Notes: generated by a model from the sequence alone, not told the origin. Counted from the stretch's first letter, positions 46,786-56,796 are shown. The stretch: 64,000 nt of DNA from Bacteroides pyogenes (GCF_014196225.1 NZ_JACIDI010000002.1:186001-250000), one strand, 5' to 3'. Numbers and translations: made by a program.

Positions 46786-47376
46786 ATGAAAGAAAAACTA
46801 TCGACTTTATTCGTTCGCTTGCTAAACGTTTCCGCTTCGCTGCAAAAGCTTGGTATCCAACTTATCCGTGTAGCGATCCTTGTCATTTTCGTGTGGATTG
46901 GCGGACTTAAATTCTGGAATTACGAAGCCGAAGGTATCGTTCCTTTCGTAGCAAACAGTCCGTTCATGAGCTTCTTTTATACCAAAGATGCTCCCGAATA
47001 CAAAGAATACAAACTAAAAGAAGGCGAATTTAACGAGACTAAATATCAGTGGCATGCAAAAAACAACACATACGGATTCTCCCGCGGTTTGGGGATTCTG
47101 ATTATGGCCATAGGGGTAATGACATTCTTAGGCATGTTCTCACCCAAGATTGGATTTGTGGGAGCAGGATTAGCCGTCATTATGACGATCGGGACACTAT
47201 CTTTCCTCGTCACCACTCCTGAGGTTTGGGTTCCCGATTTAGGCAGCGGAGAACATGGCTTCCCATTGCTCACCGGAGCAGGACGCCTCGTCATAAAAGA
47301 CACTGCAATATTGGCGGGAGCCATTGTTGCGCTTGCCGACAATGCCAAAGGTATCTTAAGACAGATAGGGAAGTAA
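46786..47376 (+). CDS. DUF417 (YkgB-like) inner-membrane protein
   Basis: 196 residues, four hydrophobic segments (about 23-43, 105-125, 126-148, 168-186). The motif VFVWIGGLKFWNYEAEGIVPFVANSP is diagnostic of the DUF417/YkgB family, related to RclC of the reactive-chlorine response in E. coli. Function in Bacteroides is unknown. It stands alone. The 288 bp after it hold GCAAAC-rich, weakly repeated sequence and no clear terminator. Confidence 0.9.
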   Translation: MKEKLSTLFVRLLNVSASLQKLGIQLIRVAILVIFVWIGGLKFWNYEAEGIVPFVANSPFMSFFYTKDAPEYKEYKLKEGEFNETKYQWHAKNNTYGFSRGLGILIMAIGVMTFLGMFSPKIGFVGAGLAVIMTIGTLSFLVTTPEVWVPDLGSGEHGFPLLTGAGRLVIKDTAILAGAIVALADNAKGILRQIGK

Positions 47377-47664
47377 GCAAAGAGAGTTGTAAAGGAGAGC
47401 CTGCAGGAGTGATGTTTCCATCTGCAAACGGAAAGAGACACTTCATGCAGGCAAACTCTTTTGTTGACTGAAACGCTCTTTGCATGTGCTTGAACGTGCA
47501 ATTCCTCAGGCAAAATGCGAAAAGCGTTTGAAATGCCCCTAAAGTTCAACGCAAAACTTGTGGAAAGCACTTCATTTAAATACATCACTTCATCACCTCG
47601 TCTGTAAAAATAAAGCTGTTGCCATGAGGTAAGAGTACGAATAAACACATCCGGCGAATCCCCG

Positions 47665-49803
47665 TCAACGCAGCTTCAACTCCCTAATCAGGTTGCCCGC
47701 CTTGCCGTATTTCTCTATCATAAACAGCACGTAGCGTATATCCACCCCGATGCAGCGTTGCAGCATGGGCTCGAAAACGATGTCGCTGCTCATAGCTTCC
47801 CAATTGCCGTCGAACGCCAAACCGATAAGTTCTCCCCGATCGTTGAACATGGCGCTGCCGGAGTTTCCTCCCGTAATGTCGTTGTTCGATATAAAACAGA
47901 CGTTCATATCCCCCTTTCCGTTGCCGTACTTGCCGAAGTCTCCCGCTGAAAGCAAAGCCAACAACTCCGGCTGAACGGCAAAGTCGAGATTACCGGCATG
48001 CTCCTTCACCTTCTCGAAAATTCCCTTCACGGTAGTATGATAGTTGTAAGAAGCGCCATCGAACGGAGAGTAGCCGCAAACCGTACCGAAGCTGAGCCGC
48101 ATGGTGAAGTTCGCATCGGGATAGAAGTCGCGATCGGCATACATCCGTCTCATAGCTGCATTGAGCAACCGCTCCGACTGCTCTATCTGCTCCGAAGCTT
48201 CCGCTATGCTTCGGCTCATATCGTAGTATTTCACGATCAGGTCTAACCCCAACGCAATGGCGGGGTCATCGAAGATCTGAAAAGTGGAGTCCTGCTCCAG
48301 AAATCGTTTCAATCCCGATGGAGAAGTGATCTGCGAAGCGGCGTATAGCGAATCGACATAAGCCTGCGCATTACCGCCGTACACGGTATCTATGCAGGCA
48401 TACAGGGGCGGAAGATACTTCTCGTCCACTTTGCTGCGATACTCGCCGATCATGGCAGCAAACACCTCCTTGTCTATAGCCAGATCCAGATTATCGTATT
48501 TGGCAAGCAACTTCTTCAGACGCGCCAGCACCAACTTCTCTTCCGCACCGAAATCAAAGTTCATAATTTCAAGCGCAAGCTGCACCAACTCCGGCCCATT
48601 CATAAACGATTCGCCGAAATAAGCTAAAGCGCGACCTGTCTCACGGCGATTGCCGTAATTCAGTTCCAGAGTAGAGAACAGTCGCATCAGCTTCTCCCTT
48701 TCGCCCGGATTTGCCTGAATCCATTCGCGCAGAGTGGATTCTGCCCGCCTTTTCTTTTCAAGCACTTTCAATTGCCTGATAGCCTTGTTGGTTCCGATGC
48801 TGTTCTTCCAATAGTTGGAACTCTCATCGTATTTGGAAGCATACCTGATGCGTATGTCGGGGCGAAGATCCATTTCCCGCTTCCAGATTGCCTGCTTCAC
48901 TCCGCGCACGTCAATCATGGCTTGGTTAGCCCCGTTCATCATCTCTTCAATGCCGTATGACGAGAGGTAACGCTCGGTGCTGCCGGGATAGCCGAGAGTC
49001 ATGCAGAAAGAACCCTCCCTGTATCCGTCCAGAGAGATGGGCGCTACATATTCAGGACGATAAGGAACATTGTCGGGCGAGTAATCGGCGGGAGCATTAT
49101 GTTTGTCGGCATAGATGCGGAATACGCTGAAATCGCCCGTATGGCGCGGCCACATCCAGTTGTCGGTATCCCAGCCGAATTTCCCTACCGAAGAAGGAGG
49201 AGCGAATACCAGACGAACGTCGGTGAAGTCGCGGTAAACAGAGAGCCAGAACTCGTTTCCGGCATAATAAGCATCGACTACGCCCGTAAGAGTAGAGTCT
49301 TTTTCGGACACTTCCCGACCGATGACATTCAGCATCGAGTCCACCGCCGCTGTTCGCTCGGCCTCTGTACGCGAAAGCCGGGCAGCACCCAGTACGCGTG
49401 CGGTAACATCCTCCGTACGAACCAGAAAACGGACGTACAACTCCGGATTCGGCAGTTCTTCGGCGAGCGTACGCGCCGTAAAACCGTTCTTCAGATAGTC
49501 GTGCTCCACCGAAGAGTGTTGTTGTATGCTGCTGAAGCCGCAATGGTGATTGGTAAACACAAGCCCGTCTGCGGACACTACCACTCCGGAGCAAAAGCCT
49601 CCGAAGCTGACCACTGCGTCCGTCAGCGACGGCTTGCCGGGATTATAGAGTTTCTTCACCGGCATGCGCAAGCCGAATTCTTTCATCGTCCTTGCAGTGC
49701 GCTTGTTGTTCTTTAAACTTCCCAACATCCACATGCCTTCGTCCGCATAGGCGTGCAACATGCAGAAAAAGAGAAAGGACACCAAAATCAGTCTGAGCTT
49801 CAT
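47665..49803 (-). CDS. S46 family dipeptidyl-peptidase, DPP7 type
   Basis: 712 residues with a signal peptide (LHAYADEGMW), periplasmic. The catalytic triad regions are visible: His in FTNHHCGF, the Asp region, and Ser in NDITGGNSGSAMFN. The S1 residue after it (AFDGNWEAM) is Gly, as in DPP7, which prefers hydrophobic P1 residues; DPP11 has Arg there. It releases dipeptides from the N-terminus of imported oligopeptides. Length matches DPP7/DPP11. Confidence 0.94.
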   Translation of the reverse strand: MKLRLILVSFLFFCMLHAYADEGMWMLGSLKNNKRTARTMKEFGLRMPVKKLYNPGKPSLTDAVVSFGGFCSGVVVSADGLVFTNHHCGFSSIQQHSSVEHDYLKNGFTARTLAEELPNPELYVRFLVRTEDVTARVLGAARLSRTEAERTAAVDSMLNVIGREVSEKDSTLTGVVDAYYAGNEFWLSVYRDFTDVRLVFAPPSSVGKFGWDTDNWMWPRHTGDFSVFRIYADKHNAPADYSPDNVPYRPEYVAPISLDGYREGSFCMTLGYPGSTERYLSSYGIEEMMNGANQAMIDVRGVKQAIWKREMDLRPDIRIRYASKYDESSNYWKNSIGTNKAIRQLKVLEKKRRAESTLREWIQANPGEREKLMRLFSTLELNYGNRRETGRALAYFGESFMNGPELVQLALEIMNFDFGAEEKLVLARLKKLLAKYDNLDLAIDKEVFAAMIGEYRSKVDEKYLPPLYACIDTVYGGNAQAYVDSLYAASQITSPSGLKRFLEQDSTFQIFDDPAIALGLDLIVKYYDMSRSIAEASEQIEQSERLLNAAMRRMYADRDFYPDANFTMRLSFGTVCGYSPFDGASYNYHTTVKGIFEKVKEHAGNLDFAVQPELLALLSAGDFGKYGNGKGDMNVCFISNNDITGGNSGSAMFNDRGELIGLAFDGNWEAMSSDIVFEPMLQRCIGVDIRYVLFMIEKYGKAGNLIRELKLR

Positions 49804-50134
49804 CGTATTCTATTTTTAAATATATCCAGATTTACTTTATTGCGGGTCATTTACACACGGCCATTTGTTTGTCATTCAAGTTTCTTTTTCATCCGGACTT
49901 GGTTCGAGATTAAAGGCGATACATTCCGAATGCTCTTATTATTCAAATTTACCGGATTCCGACAAGGCTGGAAGTCCACAGGGCTTTCTATTCGTGATTA
50001 TTATTAGATTCCGACCTGAAGAAATGGTCTCAACCTTCTACAAGAAAGCATAACCGATGGTTTTCTTACTTGCTTTTTGTTTCAAGACACGTTATATACC
50101 AAGTATTCTTCAAAAAGCGGATTGCATCTTTTTC
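49804..50134. other. Gap between the S46 peptidase and DUF389 genes
   Basis: 331 bp, AT-rich. GATTCCGAC occurs at 49955 and 50007, and ATTCAAG/ATTCAAA at 49874 and 49941 (67 bp apart), but I cannot establish a regular array. No gene, clear promoter or terminator is seen. Confidence 0.4.
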
Positions 50135-51496
50135 TTATTCGGCAATCAGCCTCAACTTCTTGGCTCCCAACCGTGCTTTCAGCCAAGCGCCGATCTTTTC
50201 TTTTTCGGCCACCGAAGGCAGCTTGTTGAATTTCAGCACAGCCAGAGTCAACGTGTCGGCCTTCATCGAACCAACCTGTGTCTCCACCGAGTGCGAGATA
50301 GCAAGGGAAGCGATGGACGGATACAAAACTTTCAGTTCGGGAACCAAATCACGCCCGATCGTTTCATACGATTTATATTGTTCGAGGCTGGTTTCGAGTC
50401 CTTCTATCTTCCTCTGTTGCTCCAACAAACGCAACTCGCTGTTCTTATAAAAATCTTCCATCACCAGTGCCCGTATGGATGATACATCCACTTCGCCACT
50501 GTTCATGCCTTGCAAAACGATGAGTTTGGTATCCTTCAGCTTGTAACTTTCGAGTTTGCCGCGAGCAATAGTGATGGAGGCTTCGGGCACTTCGGGACCT
50601 AACAGCACTACGCGTATCTCTTTCTTCTCGTAGCTTATTTTCCTGTCGAGCACCTGCGTGTTCTCAAAACTAAGCTGTTCGTTGACGAAGCGGTTGGCAG
50701 AGGCTTCATAGAAAGTGCTTTTTACAATATCGTATGTGAGGTACACCGCCGGACACATCGTCAGGACTACTATCCAGATGATATACTTCCTCACGGTTTT
50801 CTCCCGCGCTTTGTCTACAAACTCTTTGCGGTGGAAGTTCATCACTCGTACTCCAAGGAAAGTGGCCAGACTGATGAAAACGGAGTTTATGAAGTAAAGA
50901 TAGAAAGCCCCGAAGAAGTAAATCAGATTGCCCGAAGCCAAGCCATATCCTGCCGTACAAAGCGGAGGCATCAGTGCCGTGGCGATGGCTACACCGGGAA
51001 TCACGTTGCCTTTCTCCTTGGTAGAAAGGGCTACTACTCCCGCCATACCACCAAACAAGGCGATAAACACATCATAGATGGTAGGCGACGTACGTGCCAG
51101 CAGCTCCGAACGGGCTTCCACCAACGGAGTGATGAGGAAGAAGATGGTGGCGGTGGCTACACTGAAAGCCGTTGTTATCAGGAAACTCTTCAGCGAACGC
51201 TTCATCAGCTCGAAGTCGTTCAGACCTACCGAAAGCCCTACTCCCATAATAGGCCCCATCAACGGAGAGATAAGCATGGCGCCGATAATGACTGCCGTAG
51301 AGTTGACATTCAATCCCAGAGAAGCCATGAAAATGGCAAAGATAAGAATCCACAGGTTGGCGCCTTTAAATTCCACACCTTTCCGGATGGAATCCACCGT
51401 TGCCAACTCATTGTCTCTGTCTTTTCTCAAATCCAAGTATTCCTTCAGGAACGACTTGATCGCAAATATCTTCTTGTTTTTACCCTCTGCTTCCAT
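50135..51496 (-). CDS. DUF389 family membrane protein
   Basis: 453 residues. About six membrane segments (residues 45-250) include the family motif NSTAVIIGAMLISPLMGPIMGVGLSV and GVAIATALMPPLCTAGYGLA. A soluble C-terminal part with a coiled coil (about 355-385) follows. Function of DUF389 proteins is unknown. It starts 3 bp after the flippase stop, so the two are one operon. Confidence 0.92.
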   Translation of the reverse strand: MEAEGKNKKIFAIKSFLKEYLDLRKDRDNELATVDSIRKGVEFKGANLWILIFAIFMASLGLNVNSTAVIIGAMLISPLMGPIMGVGLSVGLNDFELMKRSLKSFLITTAFSVATATIFFLITPLVEARSELLARTSPTIYDVFIALFGGMAGVVALSTKEKGNVIPGVAIATALMPPLCTAGYGLASGNLIYFFGAFYLYFINSVFISLATFLGVRVMNFHRKEFVDKAREKTVRKYIIWIVVLTMCPAVYLTYDIVKSTFYEASANRFVNEQLSFENTQVLDRKISYEKKEIRVVLLGPEVPEASITIARGKLESYKLKDTKLIVLQGMNSGEVDVSSIRALVMEDFYKNSELRLLEQQRKIEGLETSLEQYKSYETIGRDLVPELKVLYPSIASLAISHSVETQVGSMKADTLTLAVLKFNKLPSVAEKEKIGAWLKARLGAKKLRLIAE

Positions 51497-51498
51497 TT

Positions 51499-52947
51499 TT
51501 ATTTTCTTTTTACAAATCGATTGATAAACGGTATTTCACTGACAGGCATATCCCGCTTGAGGATATAGGCCGCAAACAGCAACAAAAGCAATGTGCGGAA
51601 AACCATCCGCAAGAAGAAACTGTCTATGGGCATCCACATGCCCGCTGCGTATAAAAGCGCAGTCAGGACGACGTAACGACCTATCCCGCGCAAGTCGTAC
51701 GATATGGGATACTTCTTCTGCCCCACCGCATACGAAAGAATCATGGCAACGGCGTATCCCGTGAAGCCCGCCCATGCGCAGGCCATGTATCCGTACAGGG
51801 GAATCAGGAAGATATTCATCAGAATCACTACCGCGCAGGCAGTGAGCGAGAAGTATGCGCCCCACTTCGTTTCGTCGGTAAGTTTGTACCAGAAAGAAAG
51901 GTTGAAGTAGACTCCCATGAAGATTTCGGCAATCATAACGATGGGAATCACACGAAGCCCTTCCCAATAGTCGCGCCCGATGAGGTAGCGAAGAATGTCC
52001 AGATAGAACATCACCGCCAGAAAAGCGAGCAGGGTGAAGATAATGAAGAACTTCATCGCCTGCGCATACATCCGCTTATTGTCTTTCTCCCGGCTTTTGC
52101 CGAACACGAAAGGCTCGTACGCAAAACGGAAAGCCTGCGTAAACATGGCCATAATCATGGCTATCTTGCTGGTGGCTCCATAGATGCCGAGCTGGACGGA
52201 TGCTTCGGTTTCATCGGGATAGACGAAAGGAAAGATAATCTTGTCCGCCACCTGATTGAGGATACCTGCAATGCCCAATATGAGTATCGGGAACGAATAA
52301 CGCAACATCCGCTTCATCAACGGACGATCTATGCAATAACGGAAGTCGCGGAATTCGGGAATCAGCCCCAGCATGACGATGAAGGAGCAGATGAGGTTGA
52401 TAAGGAACGCAGCTCCTACATCCGTACCTTTCAGTATCACAAAATAGATGATATTGAGCGTGATACTGAGAAAGATAAACAACAACTTCAGTCCGGCAAA
52501 CTTAAGCGGACGCTGCTTGTATCGGAGATAAGCGAACGGAACCGCCTGTATGGCGTCCATGGAAATCACAATCAGCATCATCCCCAGATACCACGGGTGG
52601 TCGGCGTAACGCAGCAATCCGGCTATCGGGCGGAGGAAAACCATGCAAAGCAACAGGAAGCCGATGGAGACCGCACTCACCATAAGCAGCGACACGGAAT
52701 ATACGCGGTTCGGATCGTCTTCTCCTTTGTTGGCATAACGGAAGAAGGTCGTTTCCATGCCGAAGGTAAGCATCACGAGCAGCAGAGCCACAATGGCGTA
52801 CATATTGGTGATGATTCCGTATCCTCCGCCGGAAGCGGGCAATGAAAGAGCATAAATGGGAACCAGAAGGTAGTTCAGAAACTTTCCGATAATACTGCTG
52901 GCTCCGTATATGGCCGTATCTTTGGCTAACGATTTTAAATTCCCCAT
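51499..52947 (-). CDS. Wzx/MATE-type polysaccharide flippase
   Basis: 482 residues with about 14 membrane segments. The N-terminus (KDTAIYGASSIIGKFLNYLLVPIY) and the repeat-related QVADKIIFPF region are typical of the polysaccharide biosynthesis family. It moves lipid-linked glycan units across the inner membrane. No glycosyltransferases are adjacent. It lies behind ruvB on the same strand with a 301-bp gap. Confidence 0.9.
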   Translation of the reverse strand: MGNLKSLAKDTAIYGASSIIGKFLNYLLVPIYALSLPASGGGYGIITNMYAIVALLLVMLTFGMETTFFRYANKGEDDPNRVYSVSLLMVSAVSIGFLLLCMVFLRPIAGLLRYADHPWYLGMMLIVISMDAIQAVPFAYLRYKQRPLKFAGLKLLFIFLSITLNIIYFVILKGTDVGAAFLINLICSFIVMLGLIPEFRDFRYCIDRPLMKRMLRYSFPILILGIAGILNQVADKIIFPFVYPDETEASVQLGIYGATSKIAMIMAMFTQAFRFAYEPFVFGKSREKDNKRMYAQAMKFFIIFTLLAFLAVMFYLDILRYLIGRDYWEGLRVIPIVMIAEIFMGVYFNLSFWYKLTDETKWGAYFSLTACAVVILMNIFLIPLYGYMACAWAGFTGYAVAMILSYAVGQKKYPISYDLRGIGRYVVLTALLYAAGMWMPIDSFFLRMVFRTLLLLLFAAYILKRDMPVSEIPFINRFVKRK

Positions 52948-53248
52948 ATTGTACTTTACACGTTATATGCAGCCTCGAGCTGCCGGTCATCAGGCGATGC
53001 TTGCGGTGAGACTTGCAAAAGCAAGGCTACCGAAGGCATTGCCCTTTCTTTACTAAAAACTTGCTGCCTCTTTCAGGCGGGAAGAAGCGGTACTTTTCCC
53101 GGTTCCGGGATTCCCGTATGCAGCATTGTCGTAAGTTGCCTGAAGAGAGAGCGTTGTTTGCTCAAATCCGGTATCCTCAGACGCACTGTTGTCACGAATG
53201 TCTGAAAAGCAAGTGTTGCTTCTCTCCGGTTCCGGCTTGTAGACAAAA
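52948..53248. repeat. Weak tandem repeat of about 58-69 bp between ruvB and the flippase
   Basis: CCGGTTCCGGGATTC (53099), CCGGTATCCTC (53168) and CCGGTTCCGGCTTG (53226) head related blocks with matching CATTGTCGTAAGTTGCCTGAA and TGTTGTCACGAATGTCTGAA segments 63 bp apart. The blocks are strongly diverged. From 52948 to 53098 nothing clear is seen. Confidence 0.5.
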
Positions 53249-54277
53249 TCAATCGGCAAAAAGCGTTTGCTGACTGCTGTACAGGCTGCGCCCCAAATGT
53301 TTATAAGCAAGTTCCGTCACCTCCCTGCCGCGCGGTGTACGCTTCATAAAACCCTCTTTGATGAGGAAAGGCTCATAGACCTCCTCGATGGTTCCGGCGT
53401 CTTCGCCCAGCGCGGTAGCGATGGTAGTCAGTCCCACAGGACCTCCTTTAAACTTGTCGATAATGGTGCACAGAATCTTGTTGTCTATCTCGTCGAGCCC
53501 GTAGCGGTCAATGTTCAGCGCTTCGAGCGAGAACCGGGCAATGTCCGTATCGATGGAGCCTGTCCCTTTCACTTGCGCAAAGTCCCGCACACGGCGAAGC
53601 AGGGCATTGGCTATACGCGGAGTGCCGCGGCTGCGCGACGCTATTTCCGACGCTGCAGGAATGGAGCAAGGCACATCGAGGATGGAAGCGGAACGGCGGA
53701 TGATCGTACTCAGCACATCGTCGTCGTAATACTCCAAGTGCAGATTGATGCCGAAACGCGCGCGAAGCGGAGCCGTAAGCAGCCCGCTGCGTGTGGTTGC
53801 ACCCACAAGCGTGAAAGGACTCAGGTCGATCTGGATGCTGCGCGCCGAAGGACCTTTGTCTATCATGATGTCGATGCGGTAATCTTCCATGGCGGAATAC
53901 AGATACTCCTCCACCACGGGCGACAGCCGGTGAATCTCGTCGATGAAGAGCACATCGTTCGGTTCGAGACTGGTGAGCACTCCTGCCAAATCGCCCGGTT
54001 TGTCGAGCACAGGCCCCGAAGTGATTTTAAAACCCACACCCAGTTCGTTGGCAATGATGTTCGAAAGCGTCGTTTTACCCAATCCGGGAGGTCCGTGAAG
54101 CAGCACGTGGTCGAGCGCTTCTCCGCGCAAACGGGCCGCCTTCACAAAGATGCGAAGGTTGTCCACCACCTTGTCCTGTCCGCTGAAGTCTTCAAAACTC
54201 AACGGGCGAAGAGCGTTCTCAAAGTCGCGTTCTTTCGGACTGAGCTGATGGTTGCGTATATCGAAATCTTCTTCCAT
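53249..54277 (-). CDS. ruvB: Holliday junction branch-migration ATPase RuvB
   Basis: 342 residues from the ATG at 54277, the usual length. The frame stays open a further 82 codons into the upstream 22-bp arrays, but that is repeat DNA upstream of the promoter. Motifs: [11 protein letters not shown], Walker A GPPGLGKT, Walker B DEIH, sensor GATTRSGLL, arginine finger region RGTPRIAN and a winged-helix C-terminus. It drives branch migration with RuvA. Neither ruvA nor ruvC is adjacent. Confidence 0.97.
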   Translation of the reverse strand: MEEDFDIRNHQLSPKERDFENALRPLSFEDFSGQDKVVDNLRIFVKAARLRGEALDHVLLHGPPGLGKTTLSNIIANELGVGFKITSGPVLDKPGDLAGVLTSLEPNDVLFIDEIHRLSPVVEEYLYSAMEDYRIDIMIDKGPSARSIQIDLSPFTLVGATTRSGLLTAPLRARFGINLHLEYYDDDVLSTIIRRSASILDVPCSIPAASEIASRSRGTPRIANALLRRVRDFAQVKGTGSIDTDIARFSLEALNIDRYGLDEIDNKILCTIIDKFKGGPVGLTTIATALGEDAGTIEEVYEPFLIKEGFMKRTPRGREVTELAYKHLGRSLYSSQQTLFAD

Positions 54278-54305
54278 GTCTTTTCTATCCAAGTATCTAA
54301 CCGGA

Positions 54306-54313
54306 CAAAGATA
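54306..54313 (-). promoter_or_regulatory. -7 element TATCTTTG of ruvB
   Basis: CAAAGATA on the plus strand, 29 bases before the ruvB start and 40 bp from the edge of the 22-bp array. Confidence 0.7.
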
Positions 54314-54352
54314 AGGAATTTCGCACGAAACGGATAATATGTATCGCAATTT

Positions 54353-54462
54353 ATTGCAGAAGGCGGGGCGGAACATCGCAAAAGATGGGGCGGAAAATTG
54401 CAAAAGATGGGAGAGAGTATTGCAGAAGGCGGGAGCGAGCATTGCAGAAGCAGTCATCGTAC
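54353..54462. repeat. 22-bp array upstream of ruvB, five units
   Basis: ATYGCARAAGRYGGG units begin at 54353, 54375, 54397, 54419 and 54441, exactly 22 bp apart. It runs directly into the TATATATGG array that follows. Confidence 0.92.
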
Positions 54463-54642
54463 AGGGTATATACCCCCCTCGTGGTGAACATATATATCCA
54501 CCGTGGTGAGTATATATACTCATCCCCCATGACTATATATGGCTACCACGCTGAGTATATATGGCTACCACCCATGACTATATATGCTCACCACCCATGA
54601 CCATATATGTATCCGACACACGCCCATATATACGTGCCTCGA
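54463..54642. repeat. 22/23-bp array, TATATATGG family (locus 3)
   Basis: Units marked by (G/C/A)TGA-TATATA begin at 54484, 54506, 54529, 54551, 54574, 54597 and 54620, with one weaker unit before. Two contain TATATATGGCTACCAC as at locus 2. It lies in the divergent gap between ruvB and the SpmA/SpmB-like gene; this is the only family shared between loci. Confidence 0.9.
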
Positions 54643-54709
54643 AAGCAAAACATACCCTCCGGAGAGGTTTCAATCACCGCCTCTTATACCATATTTCAAA
54701 ACTTATCGC

Positions 54710-54717
54710 TACATTTG
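54710..54717 (+). promoter_or_regulatory. -7 element TACATTTG of the SpmA/SpmB-like gene
   Basis: Exact TAnnTTTG match, 36 bases before the ATG at 54746 and outside the arrays. Confidence 0.65.
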
Positions 54718-54745
54718 TCGCAGTATATTTATCGACACACCGCTT

Positions 54746-55978
54746 ATGGTATTAAATTACATCTGGATCGGCTTCTTCGTCATAGCCTTCATCATCGCCT
54801 GTTGCCGGGTAGTGTTCATGGGAGATACGGAGATATTCACCGCCATCATGAACTCCACGTTCGACTCGTCGAAGACGGCGTTCGAAATCTCGCTCGGACT
54901 GACGGGAGTGCTGGCTCTATGGATGGGAGTGATGAAGATCGGCGAGCGGAGCGGACTTATCGAATCGCTGTCACGCTTCCTGAGCCCGGTGCTTTGCAGG
55001 CTTTTCCCCGACATCCCGAAAGGACATCCCGTGCTGGGTTCCATCTTCATGAACATGTCCGCCAATATGCTGGGGCTCGACAATGCCGCCACACCGATGG
55101 GGCTGAAAGCGATGAAGGAGCTTCAGGAGCTGAATCCGCAGAAAGATACGGCTTCGAATCCGATGATCATGTTTTTGGTGATCAACACTTCGGGACTGAT
55201 ACTCATTCCCGTCAGCATCATGGTGTACCGGGCGCAGATGGGCGCAGCGCAACCGACAGACGTCTTTATCCCGATTCTGATAAGCACGTTCATTTCCACG
55301 CTGGTGGGGGTCGTTGCAGTGAGCATCGCCCAGAGAATCAACCTCGTCAATAAACCGATACTGATCCTGATGGGAGCGGTCAGCCTGTTTTTTGCCGCAC
55401 TCATCTGGGTGTTCCTGCATATCTCACGCCAAGCAATGGGTACTTACTCCACGCTGATAGCCAACGTGATTCTGTTCGGTGTCATCGTACTCTTCATCTT
55501 GACGGGAGTACGCAAAAAGATCAACGTATACGACGCTTTTGTAGACGGAGCGAAAGACGGATTCACCACCGCCGTACGCATCATTCCCTATCTGGTGGCT
55601 TTTCTGGTTGCCATCGCCGTCTTCCGCACATCGGGAGCAATGGATTATATGGTCGGCGGCATCGCATCTGTTGCCGGATGGTTCGGACTCGATACGCAGT
55701 TTGCGGGCGCTCTGCCCACGGGGTTGATGAAATCGCTCAGCGGCAGCGGAGCCAACGGGCTGATGATAGACACCATGAAGGAACTGGGAGCCGACTCTTT
55801 CGTGGGGCGCATGAGTTGTGTGGTACGAGGGGCTTCGGACACCACGTTCTACATCCTTGCCGTTTATTTCGGCAGCGTGGGCATCACACGCACACGAAAC
55901 GCAGTGACCTGCGGACTCATTGCCGACGTTTCGGGAGTAATCGCCGCCATCCTCATCAGTTATTTATTTTTCTATTAA
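54746..55978 (+). CDS. Nucleoside-recognition (Gate) membrane protein, SpmA/SpmB fusion type
   Basis: 410 residues from the ATG at 54746; upstream in-frame codons fall in the repeat array. Two Gate-type halves are seen: residues about 40-150 with MGVMKIGERSGLIESLSRFL and MNMSANMLGLDNAATPMGLKAM (SpmA-like), and about 265-405 with VDGAKDGFTTAVRIIPYLVA and SGSGANGLMIDTMKELGADS (SpmB-like). About ten membrane segments. In sporeformers the halves are separate genes; here the role is unknown and transport is presumed. Confidence 0.9.
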   Translation: MVLNYIWIGFFVIAFIIACCRVVFMGDTEIFTAIMNSTFDSSKTAFEISLGLTGVLALWMGVMKIGERSGLIESLSRFLSPVLCRLFPDIPKGHPVLGSIFMNMSANMLGLDNAATPMGLKAMKELQELNPQKDTASNPMIMFLVINTSGLILIPVSIMVYRAQMGAAQPTDVFIPILISTFISTLVGVVAVSIAQRINLVNKPILILMGAVSLFFAALIWVFLHISRQAMGTYSTLIANVILFGVIVLFILTGVRKKINVYDAFVDGAKDGFTTAVRIIPYLVAFLVAIAVFRTSGAMDYMVGGIASVAGWFGLDTQFAGALPTGLMKSLSGSGANGLMIDTMKELGADSFVGRMSCVVRGASDTTFYILAVYFGSVGITRTRNAVTCGLIADVSGVIAAILISYLFFY

Positions 55979-56070
55979 ACCATTATATCCTGCCTGCCGA
56001 TAGTATCTGCGGCAAGAATACCCTGTCATCAGTTATTTATTTTTCCATTAACCATTTTATACGCTTCATC

Positions 56071-56517
56071 ATGGCTGTAACTTATCAAACAGAGGGCACG
56101 AAGATGCCCGATATCAGAAAACGAGAAACCACCGAATGGATCCGGCAAGTGGCCGCTTCGTACGGGAAACGGTTGGGAGAAATTGCCTACATCTTCTGCT
56201 CGGACGAGAAGATTCTGGAGGTGAACCGCCGGTATCTCGAACACGACTACTATACGGACATCATTACATTCGACTATTGCGAGGGCGACCGTCTTTCGGG
56301 CGATTTGTTCATCAGCCTGGACACCATACGCACCAATGCCGAACTGTTCGGCACATCGTACGAAGACGAGCTGCACCGTGTCATCATCCACGGCATCCTG
56401 CACCTTTGCGGCATCAACGACAAGGGACCGGGCGAACGGGAGCTGATGGAAGCCGCCGAGAACAAAGCGCTCGCCATACGAGGTAAAGGAGACAGCAATC
56501 CGGAGCATTTGCCATGA
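56071..56517 (+). CDS. ybeY: Endoribonuclease YbeY (rRNA maturation factor)
   Basis: 148 residues. The UPF0054 signature is HGILHLCGINDKG: the first two zinc histidines are present, while the third position, His in E. coli, is Asp. My recollection is that this Asp is common in Bacteroidetes YbeY proteins. NRRYLEHDYYTDIITFDY and LSGDLFISLDTI also fit. It acts in 16S rRNA 3' end processing and ribosome quality control. It begins 92 bp after the membrane protein gene, likely the same transcript. Confidence 0.95.
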   Translation: MAVTYQTEGTKMPDIRKRETTEWIRQVAASYGKRLGEIAYIFCSDEKILEVNRRYLEHDYYTDIITFDYCEGDRLSGDLFISLDTIRTNAELFGTSYEDELHRVIIHGILHLCGINDKGPGERELMEAAENKALAIRGKGDSNPEHLP

Positions 56518-56550
56518 ACGAAAAAGAGGGGCTGTCGAAACGAACGTAAG

Positions 56551-56790
56551 ACAAGCCCCTGCTATTATAAAGCGAAACAGTGAAAACGACATAAAAGAGT
56601 GCCAGAATCTTTATCGACAAACCTTTACTATTATAAAACGGAACTACATATATGTCGCGCCCATCCTGCACATCAGAATAGCCAAACCCTTACTTTTTAT
56701 AAAGTGGAATCGCTGCAATGAAGCCCCCGTTTTAGCTCCACGTGTCAAACAAACCCTTACTTTTATAAAGCGGAATCGCTGCCCACCGCC
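56551..56790. repeat. 66-bp tandem array, four units
   Basis: ACAAGCCCCTGCTATTATAA-type blocks begin at 56551, 56617, 56682 and 56749 (66, 65 and 67 bp). Each carries AAACCCTTACTTTTATAAA and GCGGAATCGCTGC or decayed forms. It fills the gap between ybeY and the convergent DUF4374 gene. Confidence 0.9.
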
Positions 56791-56796
56791 TTCCCG

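Noticed and set aside
47420-47580. Regular array after the DUF417 gene
   Set aside because: GCAAAC and CACTTCAT blocks recur about 128 bp apart, but intermediate copies cannot be aligned well enough to claim a period.
54278-54523. Longer RuvB with 82 extra residues
   Set aside because: The extension is repeat DNA upstream of a good promoter (54306-54313), and RuvB of 342 residues is the family length.
54584-54745. Longer SpmA/SpmB-like protein starting in the array
   Set aside because: The promoter at 54710 lies downstream of that start, and the ATG at 54746 begins the first membrane segment.
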